NCBI RefSeq assembly: GCF_021325795.1
Contig: NZ_JAHPZX010000004.1
Span: forward strand, 62,001 to 126,000
Direction of reading: 5' to 3'
Origin: Bordetella sp. LUAb4
Lineage (GTDB): Bacteria; Pseudomonadota; Gammaproteobacteria; Burkholderiales; Burkholderiaceae_B
Length of the DNA: 64,000 bases
The notes under the pieces were generated by a model. That model had not been told where the DNA came from. It searched no databases and worked only from the letters and a program-made list of their open reading frames with translations. This document shows positions 26,430 through 36,867 of the stretch, piece after piece. How positions within the stretch are numbered: position 1 is the first letter of the stretch; every line of letters begins with the position of its first letter. Made by a program: the position numbers and the translations under genes.

Positions 26430-26506
26430 AGACGCTTATCGCCCCCCCCGCTTTAACGACCCTTACCCGGGCGGCCGCCCAACCGCCCGCAGGATCCACG
26501 CACGCC

Positions 26507-28654
<2,148 letters not shown>

Positions 28655-28694
28655 GACCCTGGCCGCGCTTGGGGCTGGATTACTGGAAACGCAT

Positions 28695-29645
28695 ATGACG
28701 CTCACCGAACTCAAATATATCGTCGCCGTCGCGCGCGAGCGCCATTTCGGCCGGGCGGCCGAGGCGTGTTTCGTCAGCCAGCCGACCTTGTCGGTGGCGA
28801 TCCGCAAGCTGGAGGACGAGCTGGGCGTGACCATCTTCGAACGCGGGGGCGCCGAGGTGGGCGTGACGGCGATCGGCCAGCGCATCGTCGCGCAGGCGCA
28901 GAAGGTGTTGGAGGAAAGCGCCGGCATCAAGGAAATCGCCCGCCACGGCCACGATCCGCTTGCCGGTCCCTTGCGCGTGGGCGTGATCCATACCATTGGG
29001 CCTTATCTGCTGCCGCGCCTGGTGCCGGTGCAGATCACGCGCACGCCGCAGATGCCGCTGCTGTTGCAGGAGAACTTCACGGTGCGCTTGGTCGAGCTGC
29101 TGCGCCAGGGCGAGATCGATTGCGCCATCATGGCCTTGCCGTTGCCGGAGGCCGGTCTGGTCGTGCAGCCTTTGTATGACGAACCCTTCCTGGTGGCGGT
29201 GCCGCGCGACCATCCCTGGGCCAAGCGCAAGAGCATCCTGGCGGAGGACCTGAAGCAGCAGACCATGCTGCTATTGGGTAGCGGCCACTGTTTTCGCGAC
29301 CAGGTGCTGGAGGTTTGTCCGGAGCTGTCGCGCTTTTCCGCGGCCAGCGATGGCATCCAGCGCACCTTCGAAGGGTCGTCGCTGGAGACCATCCGTCATA
29401 TGGTCGCCGCCGGTATCGGCATCACGGTGCTGCCGATCACGGCCGTGCCGGAACATCCGCCCGCCGACAGCCTGTTGACGTATATCCCGCTGGAACCGCC
29501 GACACCGGACCGTCGCGTGGTGCTGGCGTGGCGGCGCAGTTTTCCGCGCCTGGCTGCGATCGAAGCGCTGGCGCAGGCCATCTACAACACCCCGCTACCG
29601 GGCGTGCGAATGCTGGAAGATGAAATGGCGTCGCATCAGGATTGA
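28695..29645 (+). CDS. oxyR: LysR-type hydrogen peroxide regulator OxyR
   Basis: 316 aa. The N-terminal winged helix-turn-helix (MTLTELKYIVAVARERHFGR, SQPTLS) is followed by a substrate domain with the redox pair in GSGHCFRDQVLEVC. The two cysteines correspond to the disulfide-forming Cys199 and Cys208 of E. coli OxyR, so I name it with confidence. ATG 28695 is the conserved family start; the frame is open far upstream only because of overlap with recG. It is followed directly by dps, a classic OxyR target. Confidence 0.95.
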   Translation: MTLTELKYIVAVARERHFGRAAEACFVSQPTLSVAIRKLEDELGVTIFERGGAEVGVTAIGQRIVAQAQKVLEESAGIKEIARHGHDPLAGPLRVGVIHTIGPYLLPRLVPVQITRTPQMPLLLQENFTVRLVELLRQGEIDCAIMALPLPEAGLVVQPLYDEPFLVAVPRDHPWAKRKSILAEDLKQQTMLLLGSGHCFRDQVLEVCPELSRFSAASDGIQRTFEGSSLETIRHMVAAGIGITVLPITAVPEHPPADSLLTYIPLEPPTPDRRVVLAWRRSFPRLAAIEALAQAIYNTPLPGVRMLEDEMASHQD

Positions 29646-29701
29646 GATGTCCTGGTGGTATTCTTGCTCAGCAATTCAATTCACATTGACGAGGCTCATC
29701 G

Positions 29702-30202
29702 ATGGCTAAGGTTTCCAAGAACAATGCAGGCGCACCGCGGATCAATATCGGCATCTCCGACAAGGACCGCGCCGCCATCGCCGGCGAACTGTCCAAGCTG
29801 CTGGCCGATTCGTACACGCTGTACCTGATGACGCACAACTTCCATTGGAACGTCACGGGGCCGTTGTTCAATACGCTGCACACCATGTTCATGACGCAAT
29901 ACACGGAAGAATGGAATGCGTTGGACAGCATCGCCGAACGTATCCGCGCGTTGGGTCATCCCGCGCCCGGCACGTATCGCGAATATGCCAAGTTGTCGTC
30001 CATCGCCGAGCCGACGTCGGTGCCGGATGCGATGGAAATGGTGCGCTTGTTGGTAAGGGGTAATGAGTCGGTCGCCAAGACCGCCCGCGCCGCCTTCGAG
30101 AAAGCTGATAGCGCGAACGACCAGCCCAGCGCCGATTTGCTGACCCAGCGCCTGGACATTCACGAGAAGAACGCCTGGATGCTGCGCAGCCTGCTGGAAT
30201 AA
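29702..30202 (+). CDS. dps: Dps family DNA-protecting ferritin-like protein
   Basis: 166 aa, the usual Dps length. It oxidises and stores iron with hydrogen peroxide, forms a dodecamer, and can coat DNA. The ferroxidase-site signature is visible: H-N-F-H-W-N-V-TGP followed by LH and, further on, EEWNALDSIAERIRALG. The Lys/Asn-rich N-terminus (MAKVSKNN) could bind DNA. ATG 29702 follows GAGG at 9 nt. The position just downstream of oxyR suggests peroxide control. A strong terminator follows. Confidence 0.95.
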   Translation: MAKVSKNNAGAPRINIGISDKDRAAIAGELSKLLADSYTLYLMTHNFHWNVTGPLFNTLHTMFMTQYTEEWNALDSIAERIRALGHPAPGTYREYAKLSSIAEPTSVPDAMEMVRLLVRGNESVAKTARAAFEKADSANDQPSADLLTQRLDIHEKNAWMLRSLLE

Positions 30203-30205
30203 GAT

Positions 30206-30246
30206 CGCGGGGGCGATCGGGATCTCCCAAGCCCCCGCAGGCTTTT
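30206..30246 (+). terminator. Rho-independent terminator after dps
   Basis: GCGGGGGC pairs with GCCCCCGC around a 16-base loop, followed by AGGCTTTTT. It overlaps the start of the region where the convergent hydrolase gene ends (stop at 30247). Confidence 0.8.
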
Positions 30247-30843
30247 TCAAGACGCCGCGTAGCCCGCCACAGGCGCGATCCGTCGCGCGGGCGGCACGAT
30301 GCGCCAAACGGCGCGGCGGCGGAGGGCGCCATACAGTTTGAGCCCCTGCGGCCAGATATCCAGCCCGCTTTCGGCATTGATGTGGCCGGCCCCTTCCAAT
30401 ACCACCAGCCTGCTGCCCCAGTCCTCGGCGAATTCCCGCGCCCGCGCCAACGGGCAGCACGGGTCGTTGTCGCTCGCTACCACCACGCTCTGGAAACCCA
30501 GCGGGCGGCGCGGGATCGGCGCGAAGCGCGCCAGGTCGGCGTGCGCGCCCGGCCGTTCGATATCGGCCGGCGCCACCAGCAAGGCACCGGCGATCCTGGC
30601 GCGCAGCGGAACGGGCAGGGCAGCCACCGTGATGCACCCCAGGCTGTGCGCGATCAATAACGCCGGCCAGCGCGCTGCCTCGATGGTGGCGGCCAGCGTC
30701 GAGATCCAGGCATGAGGGTCAGGATGTTCCCAGTCTTGCTGCGGCACACGCACAGCATGCGGAAGGCTTTGCTCCCACAAGGTTTGCCAGTGGCCAGGAC
30801 CGGAATTTTTCCATCCGGGAACGATGATCGGTTGGAATCGCAT
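30247..30843 (-). CDS. RBBP9/YdeN-type alpha/beta hydrolase
   Basis: 198 aa. VPGWKNSGPGHWQT at the N-terminus, the nucleophile elbow AHSLGC, DNDPCCP and a late EGAGHINAESG are the marks of the RBBP9/YdeN serine hydrolase family, with Ser, Asp and His at the expected positions. The substrate is unknown. ATG 30843 was chosen because the conserved family N-terminus (MRFQPIIVPGW) starts there; the frame stays open another 540 bases, but without conserved sequence. Convergent with dps and divergent from the Liv-type receptor gene, with 262 bases between. Confidence 0.85.
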   Translation of the reverse strand: MRFQPIIVPGWKNSGPGHWQTLWEQSLPHAVRVPQQDWEHPDPHAWISTLAATIEAARWPALLIAHSLGCITVAALPVPLRARIAGALLVAPADIERPGAHADLARFAPIPRRPLGFQSVVVASDNDPCCPLARAREFAEDWGSRLVVLEGAGHINAESGLDIWPQGLKLYGALRRRAVWRIVPPARRIAPVAGYAAS

Positions 30844-31105
30844 GGTCAGGATGATGCGCGTGCCCCTATCCAACTCCAACGAATTAATGGTCGATTGTTT
30901 ATGCCGTTCGCGGAATAAGGCCACTCGCAGCACCAATCGAAATAGGGCGTTACAACTTCGACGGCTAAATTGCCAAAGATCGAAGCGCCGCGTCGGTCGC
31001 GAGTTTTCGTTCATGTATTCTCTTTTTCCTGTCCGCGAGACGCGGCCAGGCGCGCGGGCCACGAGCCGGCGTGTTGTTTGGCAATAATGAGCACGGAGAC
31101 AAACA

Positions 31106-32227
31106 ATGCAACCTTGGCGCAAACTTGCCCCGGCCCTGGGCATCTCGATGGGCTTGCTGGTCAGCGGACCCGCTACGGCGCAAGATACGTTGCGCATCGC
31201 AGTCGTCGGCCCCACCACGGGGCCGGTGACACAGTATGGCGATATGGTGCGTGAAGGCGTCGACACCGCGGTGGAGCAGATCAATGCTGCTGGCGGCGTT
31301 CTCGGCCTCAAATTGGAGACATTCAAAGTCGACGATGCCTGTGAGCCGAAACAGGGGCCAGTGGCGGCCAACCGGGTAATCAACGAGAAAATCCATTTCG
31401 TGGTGGGCCCGGTTTGTTCGGGTGCGTCGATCGCGGCCGCGTCTGTTTATAACGACGAAGGCGTGGTCATGGTCACGCCGTCGGCCACGGCGCCGGCGCT
31501 GACCGACCGCAAGAATTTCGATTTCATTTTCCGCACCATCGGGCGGGATGACCAGCAAGGGCCGGCCGCGGCACGCTACATCATCGACAAGGTCAAGCCG
31601 TCCAAAGTGGCCGTGCTGCACGACAAGCAGTCTTATGGGCAGGGTATTGCCACCGCTGTGAAGGCGGGGCTGGACGAGGCCAAGATCCCGGTCGTGCTGT
31701 TTGAAGGGCTGAATGCCGGCGACAGCGATTATTCCGCCGTGATCACCAAGCTCAAGGCCAATGGTGTCGATTTCGTCTATTTCGGTGGCTACCATCCGGA
31801 GATGGGCCTGTTGCTGCGCCAGGCGGCCGAGCAGGGTTTGAAAGCCCGCTTCATGGGGCCTGAGGGCGTGGGCAATCCGGACATCAATGCCATCGCGGGC
31901 GATGCGGTGGAAGGGATGTTGCTGACGTTGCCGGCGGATTTTGCCCACAATCCGGCCAATGCCGCGGTGGTGAAGGCTTTCGCCGACAAGAAGCGCGACG
32001 GCAGCGGGGCGTTCCAACTGCCGGCTTATACGGCGGTGCAGGTGATCGCCGAAGCCGTCAAGGGCGCCAATTCCACCGATCCGACCAAGGTGGCGGCATA
32101 TCTGCACGCACACAGCTTCGATACGCCCATCGGCAAGGTGGCGTGGAACAAGCAGGGCGATCTGACCGATTTTGCCTTCGATATCTACGCGTGGCACAAG
32201 GACGGCAGCAAGACGGCGCAGAAGTAA
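31106..32227 (+). CDS. Branched-chain amino acid ABC transporter substrate-binding protein (LivK/J type)
   Basis: 373-aa periplasmic binding protein. The signal peptide ends GPATAQ, then DTLRIAVVGPTTGPVTQYG, typical of the Leu/Ile/Val-binding family. PVCSGASIAAA contributes to the ligand pocket. GGAGA lies 6 nt before the ATG. The LivHMGF permease and ATPase genes are not adjacent, so the receptor is solitary in this window. It may bind an amino acid or an aromatic acid; the sequence alone does not decide. Confidence 0.92.
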   Translation: MQPWRKLAPALGISMGLLVSGPATAQDTLRIAVVGPTTGPVTQYGDMVREGVDTAVEQINAAGGVLGLKLETFKVDDACEPKQGPVAANRVINEKIHFVVGPVCSGASIAAASVYNDEGVVMVTPSATAPALTDRKNFDFIFRTIGRDDQQGPAAARYIIDKVKPSKVAVLHDKQSYGQGIATAVKAGLDEAKIPVVLFEGLNAGDSDYSAVITKLKANGVDFVYFGGYHPEMGLLLRQAAEQGLKARFMGPEGVGNPDINAIAGDAVEGMLLTLPADFAHNPANAAVVKAFADKKRDGSGAFQLPAYTAVQVIAEAVKGANSTDPTKVAAYLHAHSFDTPIGKVAWNKQGDLTDFAFDIYAWHKDGSKTAQK

Positions 32228-32319
32228 GCGCGGCATAATGCCTGGGGGTCATGCGGCGCCGCGAGGTTCGTGGTGCCGGACCCTGTTCGTTCATCCCTTA
32301 CAGCTGCGGCGTCTCTCCC

Positions 32320-33789
32320 ATGGTCAGACCAGAATTCATGCCTTTTGAGCCGTTCGACAGTGCGGAATCCGCCGTCGAACGCCTGATCGCCATTTACGAT
32401 CGTAATACCGCGTTCCTGCGCGAGGCCTTGGAAAGCGTCACGCGCGGCGAAGTCCTGCAGGGGCGGGTACGCGCTTGCTATCCGTCTATCCGTATCTCTG
32501 TGCATACCTACGATGCGATCGATACTCGCCTATCGTATGGCCACGTGGCGGAACCGGGTATTTATCAGACGACGGTCACACAGCCGGCGTTATTCCGGCG
32601 GTATCTGCTGGAGCAGATCGGCCAACTGCTGCAGAATCACCGCATGCCTGTGGAAATCGGTGAGTCGAATGTGCCGATTCCTTTGCACTTCGCTTTTCCT
32701 GATGGCGCCTATGTGGACGGCAGTCGACTCGAAGCATTGAAGCGACCGCTGCGGGATCTTTTCGACGTACCGGATCTGGCGATTACCGATGACGCCATCG
32801 TCAACGGCACCTGGCATGGGCGGGATAACGAGCCTCGTCCGCTGGGACCCTTTACCGCGCCGCGCGTGGATTATTCGCTGCATCGCTTGCAGCACTACAC
32901 GGCCAGCAAACCGGCGGATTTCCAGAACTTCGTGTTGTTCACGAATTACCAGTTCTATGTGGACGAGTTCTGCGCGCGCGCGCGGGCGCTGTTGGCCGAT
33001 GGGGCCGGCGGTTACGAGGCTTTGGTGGAGCCGGGTAATCGAGTGACGCTAGCGGGCCAGGCGGCGGCGGAGAATACGGGCGCGGCGCCGGTACGGCTGC
33101 CGCAGATGCCGGCCTATCACTTGTTGCGGCCGGGTAATTCGGGCATCACGCTGGTGAATATCGGCGTGGGGCCGTCGAATGCGAAGACGATCACCGATCA
33201 TATTGCCGTATTGCGGCCGCATGCGTGGCTGATGCTGGGTCACTGCGCGGGACTGCGGACGTCGCAGCGTCTGGGTGATTATGTGCTGGCGCATGGCTAT
33301 GTGCGCGAGGACCATGTGCTGGATGCCGATTTGCCGACGTGGGTCCCAGTGCCGCCGTTGGCGGAGGTGCAGGTGGCCTTGGAGCAGGCCGTCGAGGAAG
33401 TGGCGGGTTTGTCCGGCTGGGACTTGAAACGCATCATGCGCACGGGAACCGTGGCCACGATCGACAACCGCAACTGGGAGTTGCGGGACCATATGGAGCC
33501 GGTGCAAAGGTTCGCGCAGTCGCGGGCGATTGCGCTGGATATGGAGTCGGCGACGATTGCCGCCAACGGTTTCCGGTTTCGTGTGCCTTATGGGACGCTG
33601 TTATGCGTTTCGGATAAGCCGCTGCATGGGGAATTGAAGTTGCCGGGGATGGCCACGGAGTTCTACCGGCGCCAGGTTGGCCAGCATTTGCAGATCGGCA
33701 TGCGGGCATTGGAGCGGCTACGGGAGATGCCTCCGGAACGGCTGCACTCGCGCAAGCTGCGCAGTTTCATCGAGACGGCGTTTCAATGA
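32320..33789 (+). CDS. amn: AMP nucleosidase
   Basis: About 489 aa, the normal size of Amn. The enzyme splits AMP into adenine and ribose 5-phosphate and belongs to the nucleoside phosphorylase fold. The N-terminal regulatory half starts near FEPFDSAESAVERL. The catalytic half contains NIGVGPSNAKTITDH, LMLGHCAGLR and LDMESATIAANGF, as in Amn. The start is uncertain: ATG 32320 is given, ATG 32338 (MPFEPF) or 32251 are alternatives, and none has a strong Shine-Dalgarno. From about 33790 on the sequence becomes AT-rich and broken. Confidence 0.93.
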   Translation: MVRPEFMPFEPFDSAESAVERLIAIYDRNTAFLREALESVTRGEVLQGRVRACYPSIRISVHTYDAIDTRLSYGHVAEPGIYQTTVTQPALFRRYLLEQIGQLLQNHRMPVEIGESNVPIPLHFAFPDGAYVDGSRLEALKRPLRDLFDVPDLAITDDAIVNGTWHGRDNEPRPLGPFTAPRVDYSLHRLQHYTASKPADFQNFVLFTNYQFYVDEFCARARALLADGAGGYEALVEPGNRVTLAGQAAAENTGAAPVRLPQMPAYHLLRPGNSGITLVNIGVGPSNAKTITDHIAVLRPHAWLMLGHCAGLRTSQRLGDYVLAHGYVREDHVLDADLPTWVPVPPLAEVQVALEQAVEEVAGLSGWDLKRIMRTGTVATIDNRNWELRDHMEPVQRFAQSRAIALDMESATIAANGFRFRVPYGTLLCVSDKPLHGELKLPGMATEFYRRQVGQHLQIGMRALERLREMPPERLHSRKLRSFIETAFQ

Positions 33790-34012
33790 GTCTGGCAGCG
33801 GAAGGGGCTTCAATATCGACCTGTGAGCCTTTAGCCGTTTCAACGTTGCCAACGTCAACCAGCGGTTTCTCGAAGAGGGCATATCGGTATTGACCTCGGC
33901 TACCTTTGTCACGCAGGCGGTACTGCTGTCGGCGATAGTAGTCAATGAAGCGTGGACTGTCAGGGCAGTCAAAGCGAACAGCCGCCAGCCCAGCTTTGGC
34001 TGCATGTGTATT
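33767..34012 (-). pseudogene. C-terminal fragment of a GNAT-type acetyltransferase
   Basis: The minus strand encodes AAKAGLAAVRFDCPDSPRF, then IDYYRRQQYRLRD and GQYRYALFEKPL. This resembles the last two strands of GNAT acetyltransferases (LRLDC...N....YY...GF, then a closing beta strand). The acetyl-CoA-binding part is absent. The frame runs on over the 3' end of amn with no conserved sequence. It is joined directly to the end of the ATP-grasp N-terminal fragment, in another frame. Confidence 0.45.
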
Positions 34013-34265
34013 CATTTGTCGCAATAATGTGATCAAATCTCCCCCATTTCTGCACCTGATCGATGCCACGCTCGATGCTGTCGGCGTTTCTCAGATCGTC
34101 AATGAGATAAATTCCATCAGCCCTTTTGTTTTCAGTTGCATGGGTTGAACCAAAGTCCTCAATAAAAAAATAGCACTGAAGTCGGGGAATGCTGCCCATA
34201 GCGATCATCCTGGAGATTTTCGAGGGCAAATCGGTTTTGGTTCCTATAAATAGAATTTTCTTCAT
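33969..34265 (-). pseudogene. N-terminal (pre-ATP-grasp) fragment of an ATP-grasp ligase
   Basis: 98 codons starting MKKILFIGTKTDLPSKISRM, with FDHIIATNEYT near the end. This is the layout of the Rossmann-like N-terminal domain that precedes the ATP-binding domain in ATP-grasp carboxylate-amine ligases. The match stops at about residue 90, where the sequence crosses into GNAT-like sequence, so the catalytic part is lost. AT-rich compared with flanking genes. It follows the MFS gene on the same strand after 70 bases and was probably the next gene of the same cluster. Confidence 0.5.
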
Positions 34266-34335
34266 TCAAATCCGCATTTTATTTTTAAAAAACGGCGCTC
34301 ATTGTTGTCTCTTGAGGGGGTGTTGCTCGTGCCCG

Positions 34336-35547
34336 CTACGGCATAAATTGGCGTGGATTAATAGCGTCCTTGGCCGCATCGTCCGGTTTTGTCGCTTGGA
34401 AAACAAAGCGAAAGAGAATCGCTGAAATGAGTATAAGAACAGCGCATAATATCAACAGCGTGGAACTCCCAAATTGTGCATAGGCGAAGCCGCCCCCTAT
34501 TGGACCTAGGAGAAATCCAATTTGCTTTGTCTCACCTGCGCCAAAATAGAGCGCTTTTCTATCTTCAGGTGCAATCTGGTCTAATAGGGTGTCGAAAGAG
34601 GGAAAAAGAAAAGTTTCACCTATGGAAAATATTATGACTCCTACGATGCTTAAAACAAAAGCGTTCCACTCGAAACTAATCAAGAAAAATCCGAGTACCA
34701 TTAGAAGAAAACCAGAGACACAATTCTGCTTCGAGGAGCATCTTTTGAATAGGCGAAAATGAAGGGCCTGAAATGCCACTACTGTTACTGCATTAATAGA
34801 AAACAAAAGTCCGGCTTGCGGTCTAGTATTTACAGAATTTGCAGCGACAATTGGAATAAATGTTTCGTACGCTCCAAACGAAGCCAGAACTAATGCGAAG
34901 CTAAGGGTCCACAGAAATAGTCGACGATCAGCCAGTAATTGAACTGAGTCCCACATGCTTATTTTTTGGTTGTTGGAGCAGGGGGGCATTTCTTCCGGAC
35001 GGACACCGAAAATGGCTGTAAGTAGCGCCAGCAGAAGAAGCGCGCAAGAGCCGAGAAAAGCGAGTGCGCCGTAGCAGTTGTAGAGATAGATCCCACAGAG
35101 TGGTCCTAACGCTCCGCCACAGTTGATAAGGAGGTAGCGGAAACGGAAGTAGCGCTCTCGTTTGTGGGGTTCACAGACTCGTGTCATCGCGGCTCGAACG
35201 GTGCTGTTTATTGCGGCCTTGCTGCATCCAAAGAGGAGTAGGCCTGTGGCGAAAGCTAGTACGCTTTGGTGCAGGCCCATCAGAAAGTACGCGGCCACGC
35301 CCGCGCTAAGTGAAGCGCGAATTATGTTTGCATATCCGATTTTCTCGCCGAGTATGCCTAATGGAGTGCTTAGAAGGAGTGTCGCGGTTGGCCAAATCGC
35401 GGATAGCGTTCCGATCTGAGCGATAGAAAGTTGAAGCGCTTGATGCGCGTATAGTGGCATTATTGGAAGGGCTACAAAAACTCCTCCGCTATTCAGGAAG
35501 CTGATGGTTAGAAGACTAACCATTGTCCGCCGGTGCGAATTCGACAT
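34336..35547 (-). CDS. MFS transporter, drug/efflux type
   Basis: 403 aa with about 12 hydrophobic segments in two halves, starting SLLTISFLNSGGVFVALPIMPLY. The loop between helices 2 and 3 reads GEKIGYANIIRA, a degenerate form of the MFS motif A. ATG 35547 opens MSNSHRRTMVSLL. The gene is intact but markedly AT-rich for this chromosome, which points to acquisition by transfer. Its neighbours are broken ATP-grasp genes on the same strand, so it may have exported the product of an ATP-grasp ligase pathway. Substrate unknown. Confidence 0.85.
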   Translation of the reverse strand: MSNSHRRTMVSLLTISFLNSGGVFVALPIMPLYAHQALQLSIAQIGTLSAIWPTATLLLSTPLGILGEKIGYANIIRASLSAGVAAYFLMGLHQSVLAFATGLLLFGCSKAAINSTVRAAMTRVCEPHKRERYFRFRYLLINCGGALGPLCGIYLYNCYGALAFLGSCALLLLALLTAIFGVRPEEMPPCSNNQKISMWDSVQLLADRRLFLWTLSFALVLASFGAYETFIPIVAANSVNTRPQAGLLFSINAVTVVAFQALHFRLFKRCSSKQNCVSGFLLMVLGFFLISFEWNAFVLSIVGVIIFSIGETFLFPSFDTLLDQIAPEDRKALYFGAGETKQIGFLLGPIGGGFAYAQFGSSTLLILCAVLILISAILFRFVFQATKPDDAAKDAINPRQFMP

Positions 35548-35685
35548 TTTGTTATCGGGTCTTTTTGTCTCTTGTTGACAGCCTGGAGAGAGCCAGGTGG
35601 GGGAGCCGATCTCGTATAGGGCTTTTTTTGAGGCAGGATGCCGCCGTTTCTGACTAAGGCCGTTCGAAATTTATAGTTCGAAAGT

Positions 35686-35952
35686 CTAGGGACGTGGCGG
35701 TCTGCCGAAAATCGGAGCCGCTTTGAGATGACAATCGCGCTGATTATGGGTTCTCCGGGCGAGCAGTTGGGCGATGGCGAAGGGGAGTTCTGACCGTAGC
35801 AACCCTTGTTCATATGTGGCATCTGGCTCTGGGTTTATTTCGAGCACGTAAGCAGATCCGGCTTTATCGACAATTATGTCGACACCGGCCACATCGAGCT
35901 CAAGTTCGTCAGCAGCTTCGATTGCGAGACGTCCGATTGGCGTTTCGTCAGC
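35686..35952 (-). pseudogene. C-terminal fragment of an ATP-grasp (RimK-like) ligase
   Basis: The fragment reads IEAADELELDVAGVDIIVD, then YVLEINPEPDATYEQG. The VDIIVD and LEINP elements carry the metal-binding acidic and Asn residues at the end of the ATP-grasp fold in RimK-type ligases. Everything upstream of this domain is missing: at about 35950 the sequence switches into an IS3-type OrfA remnant. It ends 138 bases before the MFS start. Confidence 0.6.
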
Positions 35953-36037
35953 GCATGGCCACTTCCGCAATCGGGAGGGTGTCCGCTTCGCGCAGAATCC
36001 GGACTATCTGCTCATCGTTATATCGACTCTTTTTCAT
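35948..36037 (-). mobile_element. Remnant of an IS3-family insertion sequence (start of OrfA)
   Basis: ATG 36037 opens MKKSRYNDEQIVRILREAD followed by TLPIAEVAMR and a stop, 29 codons in all. This matches the N-terminus of IS3-family OrfA (MKKSR.T.EQIV.IL.EAD....AEVA.RHG), the helix-turn-helix that recognises the element end. The rest of the transposase is gone and the frame runs straight into the ATP-grasp fragment, so a deletion likely spread from the element. I could not define its terminal inverted repeat. Confidence 0.75.
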
Positions 36038-36066
36038 GACGCGCTCCGTCGGAATGCGCCACTATC

Positions 36067-36264
36067 CTAGATCAAATTGGCCTTAAATTCCCGGGGCAGG
36101 TCAGCCGGAATGGTGGCTCGACGCGTTCTTTCCCAAAGCTCACCTAGGTTCTGGATTATCTCGTTGAATGCGGGATGAGGGTCGTGATATGCATGCCCGT
36201 CGGCCAAGCAGAATCTGCTCGCCAAACTATCAATTTCGTAATCCGTCAGGGTTGGCTTTAACAT
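36067..36264 (-). CDS. Unrecognised 65-codon ORF, possibly truncated by the IS remnant
   Basis: Starts MLKPTLTDYEIDSLASRF and contains LADGHAYHD and LGELWERTRRATIPADLP. AAGGA lies 8 nt before the ATG, so the start looks real. It stops at a TAG just before the IS3-type remnant, so the reading frame may be the surviving N-terminus of a longer enzyme, or a small protein or peptide precursor for the ATP-grasp cluster. I cannot assign a family. The coding sequence is AT-rich like the rest of this patch. Confidence 0.45.
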   Translation of the reverse strand: MLKPTLTDYEIDSLASRFCLADGHAYHDPHPAFNEIIQNLGELWERTRRATIPADLPREFKANLI

Positions 36265-36867
36265 CAAATTTGTCCTTTTAATATAACGGTGCGCCTAAAT
36301 GTCTCCACCCGAGTCTGATTATGAAATCACTGGTGTTGGCTGGCGCTTACTGTCCCATACAATCGCGCGTAAATCTGTTGAGCAAAACTACGTTGTCTCT
36401 CGTCCATTTTTGAAGCTAAAGCTTTACGTTTCGTCAATCGGCCGGCGTATCCATTGGAATGCGGGCTACGGCTACTCGTTTTGGTTCGCGCCCTAGGGCG
36501 TGTTTGAGCACAGTCGCCGAGGGCCCTCAGATTCGTCTAGTAGACGGGCATCGGGCCAGAATGCTTTGAAGTGCGTAGGTGGCAGGAGGTGAGACAAAGT
36601 TCCATCTTCTGCAAATATGAGTCATTTATTGACTCACGACTCGTTGACACGATGTACCGATGTCAGCCGGAGTAGCCAGCTAGCGCACGATGGATAGTTC
36701 TATCTAGCAGGCGTGCCGATGGCTTCGTGGATGCACCTAGTAACGGTGGGTCCGTTCGATTTTTCGCGTCGATACCCGGAACCGCTTGGAATCATCGCTT
36801 ACCCATGCCATTACCGTGGCGAGTTTCTGGCTGGCGCGGTTCGTTCTCAATCGACTGGAGATCCGGG
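36265..36867. other. Intergenic region, no gene seen
   Basis: About 600 bases between the decayed patch and the first tandem Bug gene. Composition rises from AT-rich to moderate. The only open frame of note (36299-36496, plus) has no homologous features and no ribosome binding site. Promoters for the 65-codon ORF (leftward) and for the Bug gene (rightward) must lie here. Confidence 0.5.

Noticed and set aside
33790-36264. Mobile island with an integrase and attachment sites
   Set aside because: No integrase, no tRNA gene and no flanking direct repeats that I can see; only an IS3-type fragment supports mobility.
36299-36496. 65-codon plus-strand ORF in the AT-rich gap
   Set aside because: No ribosome binding site, no homologous features, composition like non-coding flank.
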